Notes: generated by a model from the letters alone, not told the origin. A DNA stretch of 64,000 nt from Motiliproteus sp036960175 (GCA_036960175.1 JBALWH010000003.1:1-64000); one strand, 5' to 3'; counted from the stretch's first letter, positions 6,486-15,531 are shown. Numbers and translations are program-made.

Positions 6486-7856
6486 ATGTCGGAAGCTCGT
6501 TATAACGTTGTTCTCAGTGGATCCGCATTGGAGGGATTTGAACTTAGCCAGGTCAAGGAGGAGTTCGCCAAGTTATTTTCGCTGGCAGAGGCCAAGACTG
6601 AGCGGATGTTTAGCAAGGGCAATGTGGTCATCAAAAAAAATATTGCCAAAGCCACTGCCCATCAGTTTATTGCCGCCCTGGAACGTATAGGCGCGGCTGC
6701 ACATTTGCTGCCTTTAAAGGATGAAGAAGTTGCCACTGGGCCTCAGTTAGAGCCCCTGGCGAAACAAACAAGCAGCGCGGCTGAAAGTCCTGCGATCACA
6801 TCGGAGAATGAAGCACCTAAAGATGCGGCGGCTCCTATCAGGGCAGAAAAAACGGCTGCGGCAGAGTTATCACAACCCTCCACCGAACCTTTTGTATTCC
6901 ACGGCGATGGTTCTGAATACTTCCGTATCTGGATTGTAAATATCCTGCTGACTATTTTGACCCTGGGGATCTACAGTGCCTGGGCAAAAGTGCGTAACGC
7001 TCAATACTTTTATGGTCATACTGAAGTCGCCGGCAGTCGCTTTGCCTACCTTGCTAAACCGCTGACTATCTTAAAAGGCCGCATTATTGCGGTAGTACTT
7101 TTCGTCATCTATTCCCTGGTATCGAACTTATCTCCTGCTGCCGGTCTGGTGATGTCATTACTGCTGATCATAGCCCTGCCCTGGATTGCCGTGCGCTCGC
7201 TACGCTTCAATCGGCGAATGACGGCGTGGCGAAACATTCGCTTTAATTTCGATGGTCAAACCTGGCCCGCCGCGCAGGTTTTTATCCTGTGGCCACTGGC
7301 CGGCCTCATAACGATTGGTCTATTAATGCCGCTGGCAATGTACAAACAGAACGAATTCATCATCAACAACAGCTGTTATGGCACCGCCCGATTCGAGCTA
7401 AACCCCTGCACTAAAGACTTCTATATGATCTTCGTTAGCGCCGCTGGCATGATGCTACTGGCCGGGATAATCGGTTGGTCGGCTACCCTGCTGCTACCAG
7501 CAATTGGCGGCATCGTCTGGGTCGTCGCCTATCTTTACCTATTTGTATTTATCTCTGTTCGTTCTGCCAATCTGATTTTCAATAACAGCATTCTACGTGA
7601 TGGTGATTTTAGCTTTAGCAGTACCTGGACCGATGGCTCCTATTTAAAGCTACTGTTTATCAACAGCCTGTTCACGTTACTGACACTGGGTTTTTATTAC
7701 CCCTGGGCCATGGTGCGCACCGCAACCTATAAAGCGGAACGTTTAGAACTCAATGCTGAAACCGATCTGAATGGATTTGTGGCAGGAGAAGCGGCAAACG
7801 TATCTGCATTCGGCGAAGAGATGGGTGACGTTTTCGATATGGAATTCGGTATTTAA
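6486..7856 (+). CDS. DUF898 (YjgN-like) integral membrane protein
   Basis: A 456-residue protein. Residues 1-76 form a soluble N-terminal domain (YNVVLSGSALEGFELSQV) of a kind often fused to DUF898 proteins. A linker rich in Ala and Glu (about 80-133) follows. From about 137 the DUF898 domain starts at FVFHGDGSEYFRIWIVNILL and contains two similar halves, each with LTLGIYSAWAKVR- or LTLGFYYPWAMVR-type motifs, and about eight membrane segments. Function is unknown; YjgN-like proteins are inner-membrane proteins. It is followed 26 bp downstream by an M48 metalloprotease gene, a pairing frequently seen for DUF898 and suggesting a joint role in membrane-protein handling. AGGGAAGAA precedes ATG 6486. 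Confidence 0.85.
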   Translation: MSEARYNVVLSGSALEGFELSQVKEEFAKLFSLAEAKTERMFSKGNVVIKKNIAKATAHQFIAALERIGAAAHLLPLKDEEVATGPQLEPLAKQTSSAAESPAITSENEAPKDAAAPIRAEKTAAAELSQPSTEPFVFHGDGSEYFRIWIVNILLTILTLGIYSAWAKVRNAQYFYGHTEVAGSRFAYLAKPLTILKGRIIAVVLFVIYSLVSNLSPAAGLVMSLLLIIALPWIAVRSLRFNRRMTAWRNIRFNFDGQTWPAAQVFILWPLAGLITIGLLMPLAMYKQNEFIINNSCYGTARFELNPCTKDFYMIFVSAAGMMLLAGIIGWSATLLLPAIGGIVWVVAYLYLFVFISVRSANLIFNNSILRDGDFSFSSTWTDGSYLKLLFINSLFTLLTLGFYYPWAMVRTATYKAERLELNAETDLNGFVAGEAANVSAFGEEMGDVFDMEFGI

Positions 7857-7882
7857 TCGATCGTCGCAGGGAGTTCACATAG

Positions 7883-8944
7883 ATGTTGCAGTTTACTGGC
7901 CAATGGTACGATGGCGGAGGCTCTAGCAAGACAGAAGTCCGCTTGGAGCTTGCCCAGGATGGTCTGTTAAGCATTTTTGATCGGCACAGTGGCGCCTTAG
8001 TGCACTGTGCCGATCAACAACTGATTAACGTTTCCTCACGCTTAGCCAATAGTCCTCGTTACCTGAATTTAGCCGATGGCCAATCGGTAGAAACCCTGGA
8101 TAACGATTGCGTCGACCAGTGGATCAGTGACTTCCGCCCGGGTTTCTTTGCCAGCTTGGTACATAGACTGGAATCTAACCTTAAGTTTGTCGCACTGACA
8201 TTGTTGCTGGTTATCGCAGTGGTATGGGGCACCGCCCAATACGGGGTACCCGCTGCATCCCAGGCGGTGGCGAAAGCATTGCCGGCAGAACTGCTGGATC
8301 GCGCCTCGGATGAGACTCTATTACTACTAGAGCAATACTGGCTGCAGCCCAGCAAGCTCAGTATTGAGCGCCAGCAACAGCTACGCCAGCACTTTGCCGA
8401 AGCGCTGGCGAGCCACCAGGATCTGCGTATCCAAGTGGATTTCCGCAGCAGTGAAACGATGGGCGCCAACGCCTTCGCGCTGCCCAATGGACATATTATT
8501 TTCACCGACGGTATTGTCGCCCTGGCCGCTCATGATGATGAGTTGCTGGCAATCCTGGGTCACGAAATAGGCCATGTTAAATACCGTCATAGCATGCGCC
8601 GTCTGGTGCAGAACTCGCTGTATATTTTCCTACTGTCGATGATTTCCGGTGATGTATCGGGCACCTCTGAAGTAGTGCTGGGGTTACCGGTGCTGTTCGC
8701 TGAACTGGCCTATTCTCGCGCCTATGAAACTGAGGCTGATAACTACGCTATGGGGTTTCTGCAAGCCCGTGACATTGCTCCCCATCGCTTTGCCGATCTG
8801 ATGTTAAGGCTGGAGGCCAGCCGTCGAGAAAAATCCAACGCTGAAAAAACAGAGTCCGATGCTAAAGCCGATGACGCCATACAGTGGCGCCAATACTTAT
8901 CGACCCACCCCATCACAGCAGAACGTATTAAAGCATTTCAGTGA
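7883..8944 (+). CDS. M48 family metallopeptidase, membrane-anchored
   Basis: A 353-residue zinc peptidase of the Ste24/HtpX/BepA superfamily. An N-terminal region of about 95 residues precedes a single membrane segment (about 102-120). The peptidase domain carries the zinc motif LGHEIGHVKYRH with HEIGH at residues 227-231, and the third ligand is expected in SRAYETEADNYA (about 279-289). AFALPNGHIIFTDG before it is typical of M48B/M48C proteins. It is likely to act at the periplasmic face, given no further strong membrane segments, although YIFLLSMISG after the active site is hydrophobic. It is translated with the upstream DUF898 gene (26 bp gap, GGGAG upstream of ATG). Length and motifs are complete. 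Confidence 0.88.
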   Translation: MLQFTGQWYDGGGSSKTEVRLELAQDGLLSIFDRHSGALVHCADQQLINVSSRLANSPRYLNLADGQSVETLDNDCVDQWISDFRPGFFASLVHRLESNLKFVALTLLLVIAVVWGTAQYGVPAASQAVAKALPAELLDRASDETLLLLEQYWLQPSKLSIERQQQLRQHFAEALASHQDLRIQVDFRSSETMGANAFALPNGHIIFTDGIVALAAHDDELLAILGHEIGHVKYRHSMRRLVQNSLYIFLLSMISGDVSGTSEVVLGLPVLFAELAYSRAYETEADNYAMGFLQARDIAPHRFADLMLRLEASRREKSNAEKTESDAKADDAIQWRQYLSTHPITAERIKAFQ

Positions 8945-9098
8945 TCCTAGACAACCTATTGAAACAGCCCTCAGAGCCTGAATAAAAGGGCTCTGTTCAA
9001 ATGATTGGCCATAGACACCAATGACGCTCACAATACCCTGCTCAGCGCTCAGTCATATACTGACGTTATCCCTATTGCCTTCAACAAGCGGTCTATCA

Positions 9099-9311
9099 AT
9101 GAACGAAGTGGAAATTACGAAAGAACCCGTCGAGCTATACAAAATACTTAAGTTCGAAGGAATTTGTGAAAGTGGCGGTGAAGCAAAATCGGTCATCGCT
9201 GAGGGGATGGTGCTAGTCAATGGCGAAGTAGAAACCAGAAAACGCAAAAAGATTGTTGCCGGTGACATCATCGAGTTCCACGATGTGAAACTCAAGATCC
9301 GCTTAGCCTAA
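9099..9311 (+). CDS. Small S4-domain RNA-binding protein (YbcJ-like)
   Basis: A 70-residue protein made almost entirely of an S4 RNA-binding domain: LYKILKFEGICESGGEAKSVI, then EGMVLVNGEVETRKRKKI and AGDIIEFHDVKLKI. The fold and length match the E. coli YbcJ/yaaA-type stand-alone S4 proteins, thought to bind structured RNA. ATG 9099 (MNEVEITKEPVEL) is preferred over upstream in-frame starts, because it gives the normal family length; no strong Shine-Dalgarno precedes it. The next gene starts 32 bp downstream on the same strand, so the two may be co-transcribed. Confidence 0.85.
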   Translation: MNEVEITKEPVELYKILKFEGICESGGEAKSVIAEGMVLVNGEVETRKRKKIVAGDIIEFHDVKLKIRLA

Positions 9312-9343
9312 AGCCACTGGCTGTATTTACTGAGGAGTCGAGG

Positions 9344-9775
9344 TTGGACTTAACCTGGAAGTACGAGCAGGAAAGCGTCGACTGGAATGAATTGTCGACT
9401 CTCTACAAAATCGCGCCCTTGGGTGATAAACAGCCCAACGACCTTCAAAAAGCCTTTAGTAACAGCATGTTTAAGTGCTTTGTTTATGATGGCCCAAGGT
9501 TAGTAGCGGTGGGTCGGGCGCTGGCTGATGGCGTTGACTGCTCATACATCTGCGATGTCGCGGTGCATCCTGACCGCCTGGGCACCGGCTTGGGTAAAAG
9601 CATTATTAACAAGCTGACTGCGCTATCGAAAGATCATAAGAAAATCATCCTCTACGCTAATCCGGGAAAAGAGCCTTTCTATAAAAAACTTGGATTTCAG
9701 CGCATGAACACTGCTATGGCTATCTTTCAGAACCCTGAACTGGCTCTCAAGGCCGGTTTAATCGATAACCGCTGA
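9344..9775 (+). CDS. GNAT family N-acetyltransferase, TTG start
   Basis: A 143-residue acyl-CoA-dependent acetyltransferase fold. The core contains strand 4 and the acetyl-CoA loop in ICDVAVHPDRLGTGLGKSII (the R/Q-x-x-G-x-G/A-type motif reads RLGTGLG). This is followed by the helix NKLTALSKDHK and the closing IILYANPGKEPFYKKLGFQRM, a typical GNAT ending. The start is TTG 9344, supported by GAGGAG seven bases upstream. Such small single-domain enzymes acetylate small amines, polyamines or protein N-termini; the substrate cannot be given. It lies 32 bp after the S4-domain gene. Confidence 0.85.
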   Translation: MDLTWKYEQESVDWNELSTLYKIAPLGDKQPNDLQKAFSNSMFKCFVYDGPRLVAVGRALADGVDCSYICDVAVHPDRLGTGLGKSIINKLTALSKDHKKIILYANPGKEPFYKKLGFQRMNTAMAIFQNPELALKAGLIDNR

Positions 9776-9845
9776 CAGGCCATGGGGACATAAAGTGAGG
9801 TAATCAACGTCGTTTCTGGGGGCTAACAAACATTAGCAGCAGGCC

Positions 9846-9912
9846 TATAGTTGCCGGTAATCCTCCCTTTTTTAGCTGGCGCCAAAAGTAGAGGTTAAGC
9901 CGCCACTAGCGA
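9846..9912 (-). repeat. Dispersed repeat, copy A
   Basis: On the minus strand this reads GGCGGCTTAACCTCTACTTTTGGCGCC-(A/C)... followed by TAAAAAAGGGAGGATTACC. A nearly identical stretch lies at 33884-33945 on the plus strand, with a diverged third copy at 34493-34530. It is not inside a gene. Its origin is unknown. Confidence 0.6.
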
Positions 9913-9964
9913 TGGTCTGATTTCACCCCCTGGTCTCAATGCTATAAAACGCCAAGTAAGTGAA

Positions 9965-12295
9965 CTATCCGCCTACTTTGAACTGAGAGATCAATGTTTG
10001 CAGCTTAACGGCCAGCTGCGCCAACTCATTCGAGGAAGCCGCACTCTGCTCTGTACTGGCGGCGGTCTGCTCTGCCACCTGACTGATATTATTCACGTTT
10101 CTATTCATCTCTTCGGCCGTTGAACTCTGCTGCTCAGCTGCACTGGCTACCTGCATATTGAGATCATTGATACTAGCAACCGATGCCACGATAAGCTGCA
10201 GCGCCGCAGCTGTCTCATCCGCCAAGCCGACCCCTTTCTCGGCATCTTGTTTAGAGTCCTGCATCACCGCCACCGCCTCGGCTGCACCGAGCTGTAGACG
10301 CGTAACCGTTTCCTCTATCTCCTTGGTAGACTGCTGGGTTCGTTGCGCCAAGCTGCGAACCTCATCGGCCACAACGGCAAAACCACGCCCCTGTTCTCCG
10401 GCCCGGGCAGCTTCGATGGCGGCGTTGAGCGCCAACAGGTTGGTCTGGCCGGCAATCCCCTTAATGACGTCACTTACCGAACCGATATTGGTACTTTCGC
10501 TAGCAAGTCGCTCGATCACTTGCGCGGCTCGTTCGATATTGGTCGCCAGGCTCTGGATCGCGGCAGTGGTGCTCGCCACCACTTGCTGACCGTTTATCGC
10601 CTGTTCCGACGACGTTGAAGTGGCCTCTGCGGCCTCTACGGTACTCTTGGCCACATCCTGTACCGTCATCGCCATCTCCTGCATCGCTGTCGCGATCTGT
10701 TCGGTCTCGGATCGTTGCACCTCGACATTATGAGCGTTCTCATTGGCGGCTGCGGTGAGTTGTTCCGAGGCTGAGGCGACCAGGTGGGTAGAGTCCGATA
10801 CATCCCTAATCACGGTTTCAAACTTGGACAACATACCGTTAAATCCCCGTGACATCTGGCCGATCTCGTCCTTGGATTGAATATCACTGCGCAACCGCAG
10901 GTCGTTGTTCACCTCCACCTCGCCTATCAACTGGCTCAAGCGGATAATAGGCGTAGTCAAGTTGCGGGCAGCCAGATATCCGATCGCGATTGCGATCAGG
11001 GCAATCACGACGAACAACCCCGTAGCGATTAAAGCGATGTCCTGCGTCAACGCCCGCGCGCTGGCAAAAGCTTCCTCCTCGTCGATCTCGCTCATCAGCA
11101 CCCACGATAGGCCAGGAATCTGCAGCGGCGCATAGGCCGACAGCACCGCCACATCACGGTAATCGGGAAATATCTCGAAGCCGGTGGCCCCGCCCACGGC
11201 GGCGCGGGTGCCCACAGTTTCGATCGGTTGCAGGCCGATATTGCTATCTTTTTGATCGATCTGGCCGAGCACATCCTGCGACAAACCCAGGTCGCGCATC
11301 ATCTTCAAATAGCCCGGCTTATCTTCAACCAAAAAACGACTCAGACTGCGTGCCTTGTAGTCAGCCCCCACCAGGTAGGTCTCGCCCGATGCCCCCAGAC
11401 CAATCTGCTGCCACTTGGCGTCGCTGGTCATGATCTGGTTGATGCGGCCGATCGGCATCTGAAAGATCAACACCCCCACCAGCCGCTTGTCGTCATTGAA
11501 GATGGGCGAGGCTATAAAGGACGCCTGGGCCTGGTAGGAGGGCAGATAGGGTTTGAAATCGACCAGCGCCACCGTCTCCTGACTATTGCCCTTCAGCGCT
11601 TCATCAAAGGCCTGGGCGATCCCCGAATTGGCATAGGGGCCGCTCTTAAGGGAGGTAGCAAAGTCCAACTCTTTAAACACTGAATAGACGATATGGCCAC
11701 TATCAGGTTCAACCAGAAATACATCGTAATATTCAAACTTCTCCAGGAAATCACGGATATGCGGGTGATATTTTTGATGTACGCGGCTGTATTCGGAGCC
11801 ATCTGCCGCCTGCTCGAGCTGGTGTTTGGAACCCAGAGGATTGGCGTTTTCCTGGATATACTGCGTCTGCCAATACAGTGCCTCGGTATCGAGTTGATTG
11901 ATCAGCGCCGCCGTGTCGACTGACTGGCCGCCATTCAGGTTGCTGTATTCGGCTGCAAACTGGTTGCTGTAGTAGGGCTTAAGGCGCTGGCGCAGTTTGT
12001 CTTTGTCAACCGACGCTGGCAGCTGTCGAAACGCAACACTCATCTCCTCCATGGCGGAGATCACCATTTCATCATTGGAAAAAGTCAGCACCTGATTGCG
12101 GATAGTGCCGAAGTAATCCTCAATCTGGGTTTTCTTGGTTTCTCGGATCGAGACCAGCTGATTTCTGGCAGCCTGTTCCAACGCCTCGCTGGACTGGTCA
12201 GAGGCTATTTTACCAAGGGTGAGTGAGGCCAGCAGCAACGGAATGGTCGCGATTGCGATTGCCGCCAAAGTAACTTTGCGCTTGATATTCATCAT
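9965..12295 (-). CDS. Methyl-accepting chemotaxis protein with a large periplasmic Cache-type sensor
   Basis: A 776-residue chemoreceptor. A first membrane segment (about residues 8-28) is followed by a periplasmic sensor of about 380 residues of probable double-Cache type, a second membrane segment (about 418-442), a HAMP domain (LTTPIIRLSQLIGEVEVNNDLR), and a cytoplasmic signalling coiled coil. The hairpin tip contains the highly conserved GQTNLLALNAAIEAARAGE and FAVVADEVRSLAQR. Methylation-type helices rich in Ala/Gln/Glu flank it. It ends in FKVGG, with no CheR-binding pentapeptide. It relays ligand binding to CheA/CheW; the ligand is unknown. It is monocistronic, with a 186-bp upstream region. 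The sensor is close to full length for this class. Confidence 0.9.
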   Translation of the reverse strand: MMNIKRKVTLAAIAIATIPLLLASLTLGKIASDQSSEALEQAARNQLVSIRETKKTQIEDYFGTIRNQVLTFSNDEMVISAMEEMSVAFRQLPASVDKDKLRQRLKPYYSNQFAAEYSNLNGGQSVDTAALINQLDTEALYWQTQYIQENANPLGSKHQLEQAADGSEYSRVHQKYHPHIRDFLEKFEYYDVFLVEPDSGHIVYSVFKELDFATSLKSGPYANSGIAQAFDEALKGNSQETVALVDFKPYLPSYQAQASFIASPIFNDDKRLVGVLIFQMPIGRINQIMTSDAKWQQIGLGASGETYLVGADYKARSLSRFLVEDKPGYLKMMRDLGLSQDVLGQIDQKDSNIGLQPIETVGTRAAVGGATGFEIFPDYRDVAVLSAYAPLQIPGLSWVLMSEIDEEEAFASARALTQDIALIATGLFVVIALIAIAIGYLAARNLTTPIIRLSQLIGEVEVNNDLRLRSDIQSKDEIGQMSRGFNGMLSKFETVIRDVSDSTHLVASASEQLTAAANENAHNVEVQRSETEQIATAMQEMAMTVQDVAKSTVEAAEATSTSSEQAINGQQVVASTTAAIQSLATNIERAAQVIERLASESTNIGSVSDVIKGIAGQTNLLALNAAIEAARAGEQGRGFAVVADEVRSLAQRTQQSTKEIEETVTRLQLGAAEAVAVMQDSKQDAEKGVGLADETAAALQLIVASVASINDLNMQVASAAEQQSSTAEEMNRNVNNISQVAEQTAASTEQSAASSNELAQLAVKLQTLISQFKVGG

Positions 12296-12481
12296 TCACC
12301 CCAAAAAAAGCATCTTCTTGGACTAATCCAAGCATCAATAAACCACGCACTATACATCAATTAAAATGACATAACTCACATTCTAGAGCATGCGCAACAT
12401 CTAATTAACTCACTACTTATAGGTCAGTTCTCACTGGCACCACGCCACCAGGAAAAACATCTCGTTTTTCCTTAAACCCGA

Positions 12482-12696
12482 CTAACCCTGGTAGCAAGCC
12501 AGCAACTCATAAGCATCCCGCACCCGACAAAACTGCTCAGCATCGCCGCCCCGATCCGGATGGTAGATCGCCGCCCGGCGTCGGTAGGCGCTGCGAATCT
12601 CACTCCAGCTACCGTCGCTATCCAGTTCAAACAGGGCCAGCGCATCGAGCCGTTATCGGCCGCAAAATAGCGCCACAAAAATGCCAAACAAGCTTC
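12482..12696 (-). pseudogene. C-terminal remnant of a DnaJ-related protein, frameshifted
   Basis: Read on the minus strand, 12652 to 12482 encodes a J domain: LDALALFELDSDGSWSEIR, SAYRRRAAIYHPDRGGDAEQF with the HPD motif that activates DnaK, and VRDAYELLACYQG before a stop. Immediately upstream, in another frame, comes EACLAFLWRYFAAD, which fits the sequence that normally precedes this C-terminal J domain in DnaJ-related proteins, so a frameshift lies near 12650-12656. A stop codon (12697-12699) closes the frame further upstream and the N-terminal part of the protein is missing. This is therefore a truncated relic rather than a working co-chaperone. Confidence 0.65.
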
Positions 12697-12868
12697 CTAA
12701 CAGGCTTTGTTTTAATGTCGATGACACCTCTCGAATCCTCTCTAACAACAAGAAAAAGAGAGAAGGAGATTTAGCAGCACAGAGAGATAAGCGCCATCAT
12801 AACTACGCCTGTGATCGAACTCGAATAGCCCGAACGGTATTTCCACGTGTCCATGCATACGCTTGAAA

Positions 12869-13798
12869 CTAGCGCAGGTCGATATCTTCAGGGGCAATAG
12901 GATTCAACGCCAGCAAGGCGTTGCTCTGCTCAACAAAGGTGTCGATAAACTGTTCGGCCAGAGCAGACGGCTGTCGATGCAGCGGAAAGATAAAGCCAAA
13001 GTAGAACGGAATCGCTGGTTTAAAAGGCCGCGACACGCCGCCTTGATCCTCGTGCAATTTGGCGGTGTAGGGATCGATGATTGACGCCCCCTGCCCCTGG
13101 CTTACCAGCGCCTGGGCGGTAATAAACAACGATGTCTCTATATGGGCGCGCGGCTTCACCTGTTGGTTGGCAAAAGTGGCATCAATGCGGAAACGAGTCA
13201 GGGTATTTTCATGGCCGATGGCGACGAAGGGCTGATCATCCAGGTCCTTTGCCTCTATCACCTCTTTGGACGCTAATGGATGTCCCGCCGGAATGACTAC
13301 CCGACAATCTACCTGGTAGCAGGGACCGAAACGCACTTCACTGCTGTCAATTGGCAGCATAACCACCCCCAGATCAAACTGCTGCGCCGCGACCAGCTTA
13401 GTGACCTCTATCGAACTGCTGGGGGCAAGGGTAGTAGAGACCTCAGGACAAGACTCTAGAAAACGGCTCAAGGTGCTGGGTATTATGCTGTGAGCCAGAG
13501 CGGGCATCGCGGCGATACGCAACCGGCCGGTCTTGTTCATGCGTATCTGCCCGGCCATCTGCGAGAGGTTATCGAGGCCGATAAAATGCCGCTTTACCTC
13601 TTGATAAAGGGCGTTGCCCTCTGGGGTGGCAAACAAGCGGCTATTACGTCGTTCAAACAGGTCAAAACCACAACTTTCTTCCAAGTCCTTAATTAGCCGA
13701 GTCACTGCTGGCTGGGATACATAAAGCATCTTTGCCGCCCCCACCATACTGCCAGACAGCATGACTGCCCTAAATGCATTGAGCTGTTTGGCATTCAT
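12869..13798 (-). CDS. LysR-type regulator of the divergent RidA/TRAP/oxidase locus
   Basis: A 309-residue LysR regulator. Residues 1-60 form the winged helix-turn-helix (LNAFRAVMLSGSMVGAAKML, VSQPAVTRLIKDLE, LFERRNSRLFATPEG). The effector domain from about 90 has the usual two-lobe organisation. ATG 13798 is preferred, because MNAKQLNAF is the usual LysR opening; an upstream start would add 13 residues. It is transcribed away from the RidA gene at 13986, with a palindrome between them at 13841-13859. This arrangement suggests it controls the neighbouring uptake and oxidation genes in response to the substrate, probably an amino acid or opine-like compound. The inducer is not known. Confidence 0.88.
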   Translation of the reverse strand: MNAKQLNAFRAVMLSGSMVGAAKMLYVSQPAVTRLIKDLEESCGFDLFERRNSRLFATPEGNALYQEVKRHFIGLDNLSQMAGQIRMNKTGRLRIAAMPALAHSIIPSTLSRFLESCPEVSTTLAPSSSIEVTKLVAAQQFDLGVVMLPIDSSEVRFGPCYQVDCRVVIPAGHPLASKEVIEAKDLDDQPFVAIGHENTLTRFRIDATFANQQVKPRAHIETSLFITAQALVSQGQGASIIDPYTAKLHEDQGGVSRPFKPAIPFYFGFIFPLHRQPSALAEQFIDTFVEQSNALLALNPIAPEDIDLR

Positions 13799-13840
13799 CG
13801 ACCTTCCCTCATCCCATAATTTCAAATACTTAGCCACTAC

Positions 13841-13859
13841 CTATCAGCTTTTGTGATAG
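13841..13859. promoter_or_regulatory. Candidate LysR operator
   Basis: The inverted repeat CTATCA-N7-TGATAG lies 43 bases upstream of the LysR start and 127 bases before the RidA start, in the divergent promoter region. The T-N11-A type symmetry fits LysR binding sites. No other palindrome of this quality was seen in the gap. Confidence 0.45.
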
Positions 13860-13985
13860 AGAGATCAAAACATTGTATTGGATATTATAGGTGGTTTTCA
13901 AACATAATTATTTCCAAGAGAACGGGGAAACGGAATTCCCAAACAATATTGAGATATAACCGAAAGAGCACTGAGAGAACAGTTT

Positions 13986-14333
13986 ATGGCGATCGATCGT
14001 ATTGACAGCGGTTCCCGCATGAGCCGGGTTGTAATCCACAACCACACTGCCTACCTCTGCGGCCAAGTGGCTAAGGATGAGTCCGCCGATATCAGCGCTC
14101 AGACCATCACCGTCTTGGAAAAGGTGGAAGAGCTGCTGGCGCAGATAGGTAGCAATAAAAGCAAGATTTTGTCGGTCACCATTTACGTTGCCGACATGGT
14201 TGATTTTGCCGCGATGAATGCAGTTTGGGATGCCTGGGTTGAGCCCGGACAAGCACCGGCTCGCGCCTGTGTTGAGGCCAAGATGGCACGCCCTGAACTA
14301 CGGGTAGAAATGTCCGTCGTCGCGGCGATTTAA
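13986..14333 (+). CDS. RidA family protein (enamine/imine deaminase)
   Basis: A 115-residue RidA/YjgF-superfamily protein. Recognisable are VVIHNHTAYLCGQVA, the central helix TITVLEKVEELLAQIG, ILSVTIYVADMVDF, and the C-terminal PARACVEAKMARPELRVEM, in which an arginine of the RACVEAK segment matches the arginine that binds the substrate carboxylate in active members. RidA proteins hydrolyse reactive 2-imino acids formed by amino-acid oxidases and PLP enzymes and usually form trimers. It opens an operon with TRAP transporter genes and a D-amino-acid-oxidase-like flavoprotein, which fits removal of the imine product. It belongs to one of the non-archetypal Rid subfamilies that are common in catabolic operons. 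Confidence 0.87.
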   Translation: MAIDRIDSGSRMSRVVIHNHTAYLCGQVAKDESADISAQTITVLEKVEELLAQIGSNKSKILSVTIYVADMVDFAAMNAVWDAWVEPGQAPARACVEAKMARPELRVEMSVVAAI

Positions 14334-14392
14334 CCGCTGAAAGAACCTGTACTTACTTAAATCACAACAATAAATAGATGAGGAATAACCCC

Positions 14393-15394
14393 ATGGGATT
14401 CAATTCGTTGATCAATAAACGCAAGCTGATTACAGGCCTTGCATCGGTGACACTAGTGGCAGCCGGATCCTTAGCCATGGCGACGGAGAAGTGGGACATG
14501 CCAATGGCCTACACCGACTCCAACTTTCACACCCAAAACGGCAAATCCTTTGCAGCGGCGATTAACCTGGCCACCAGCGGCAAGCTGGATGTAAAAGTCC
14601 ACGGCGGTGGCTCCCTGTTCAAAGGTAGCGAGATCAAGCGTGCTGTACAGACCGGCCAGGCCCCTATCGGCGAGCGGATCCTGTCAAGTCATGCTAACGA
14701 GGATGAATTGTTCGGTTTCGACTCCGTACCTTTCTTAGCCAGCTCTTTTGAAGAGTCCGATAAGCTATGGCAGGCAGCTCGTCCGGAGCTTGAAAAGATG
14801 ATGGATAAGCACAACCTGGTGCTGCTCTACTCTGTGCCATGGCCTCCCGGTGGCATCTACGCCAACAAACCACTGAACAACATAGGCGATTTGCAGGGGC
14901 TCAAGTTCCGCTCCTATAACAATGCCACTGCCCGTTTCGCAGAATTGGCAGGCGCAGTCCCAGTGCAGGTAGAAGCCTCTGAATTAAGTCAGGCTCTGTC
15001 TACCGGTGTCGCAGAATCCTTTATGTCATCCGGCGCTACCGGTTACGACCGTAAAGTATGGGAACAGCTGTCCCATCACTACGTGGTCAACGTCTGGCTG
15101 CCTCGCAACTACGTGTTTGTGAACAAGCAATCATGGAACGAACTGGATGACGAGACTAAAAACATCGTTCGCGGTATTTCCTTGATGGCTGAAAAAGCCG
15201 GTGCTGCCCGATCTGAACAACTGGCTGGCTGGTATCTGGAGCAGCTGGCCGCTAACGGCATGACCGTTATCGGTGCCGGCGACGAGCTTAAGGCTGACTT
15301 CAAGAAGGTAGGCGACACCATGACGAAAGAATGGTTAGCCAAGACGGGTGATGCCGGTAAACGCATTATCGAGGCTTACAAGGCCAGTCTGTAA
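14393..15394 (+). CDS. TRAP transporter substrate-binding protein (DctP family)
   Basis: A 333-residue periplasmic solute receptor. A signal peptide (basic KRKLITGL then hydrophobic ASVTLVAAGSLAMA) is followed by the mature start TEKWDMPMAYTDSN. The DctP fold shows LKFRSYNNATARFAELAGAVPVQVEASEL, including the arginine that typically binds the substrate carboxylate (FRSYNN), then GVAESFMSSG. ATG 14393 with GAGGAAT nine bases upstream is preferred to ATG 14378. It binds an organic or amino acid and delivers it to the DctQ/DctM pair downstream. A strong hairpin with a T-run at 15439-15461 separates it from the membrane genes, a common way to express more receptor than channel. Confidence 0.9.
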   Translation: MGFNSLINKRKLITGLASVTLVAAGSLAMATEKWDMPMAYTDSNFHTQNGKSFAAAINLATSGKLDVKVHGGGSLFKGSEIKRAVQTGQAPIGERILSSHANEDELFGFDSVPFLASSFEESDKLWQAARPELEKMMDKHNLVLLYSVPWPPGGIYANKPLNNIGDLQGLKFRSYNNATARFAELAGAVPVQVEASELSQALSTGVAESFMSSGATGYDRKVWEQLSHHYVVNVWLPRNYVFVNKQSWNELDDETKNIVRGISLMAEKAGAARSEQLAGWYLEQLAANGMTVIGAGDELKADFKKVGDTMTKEWLAKTGDAGKRIIEAYKASL

Positions 15395-15438
15395 CTGTCT
15401 CTCAGGTTAGTGCTTCCAAGGTTTTAGCCTGCTTTATG

Positions 15439-15463
15439 CGGGGGCATCAGCCCCCGTCTTTTT
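15439..15463 (+). terminator. Attenuating hairpin between TRAP receptor and membrane genes
   Basis: CGGGGGCATCAGCCCCCG (15439-15456) followed by TCTTTTT. A classic intrinsic terminator form placed inside the operon, 45 bases after the DctP stop. Confidence 0.8.
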
Positions 15464-15531
15464 CCCTTTGTTAATACCCGTGTGGCTGCTAGCTGACCTC
15501 CAGAGGACAGCTACGCCCGGGAGTCTCTATT

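Noticed and set aside
10158..11923. Several long open frames opposite the chemoreceptor gene
   Set aside because: They are antisense shadows of a well-supported receptor gene with GC-rich codon positions, and encode no recognisable domain.
12300..12480. TTGGACTAATCCAA inverted repeat near 12318 as regulator site of the chemoreceptor
   Set aside because: A short isolated palindrome in AT-rich sequence with no second copy; it could be chance.
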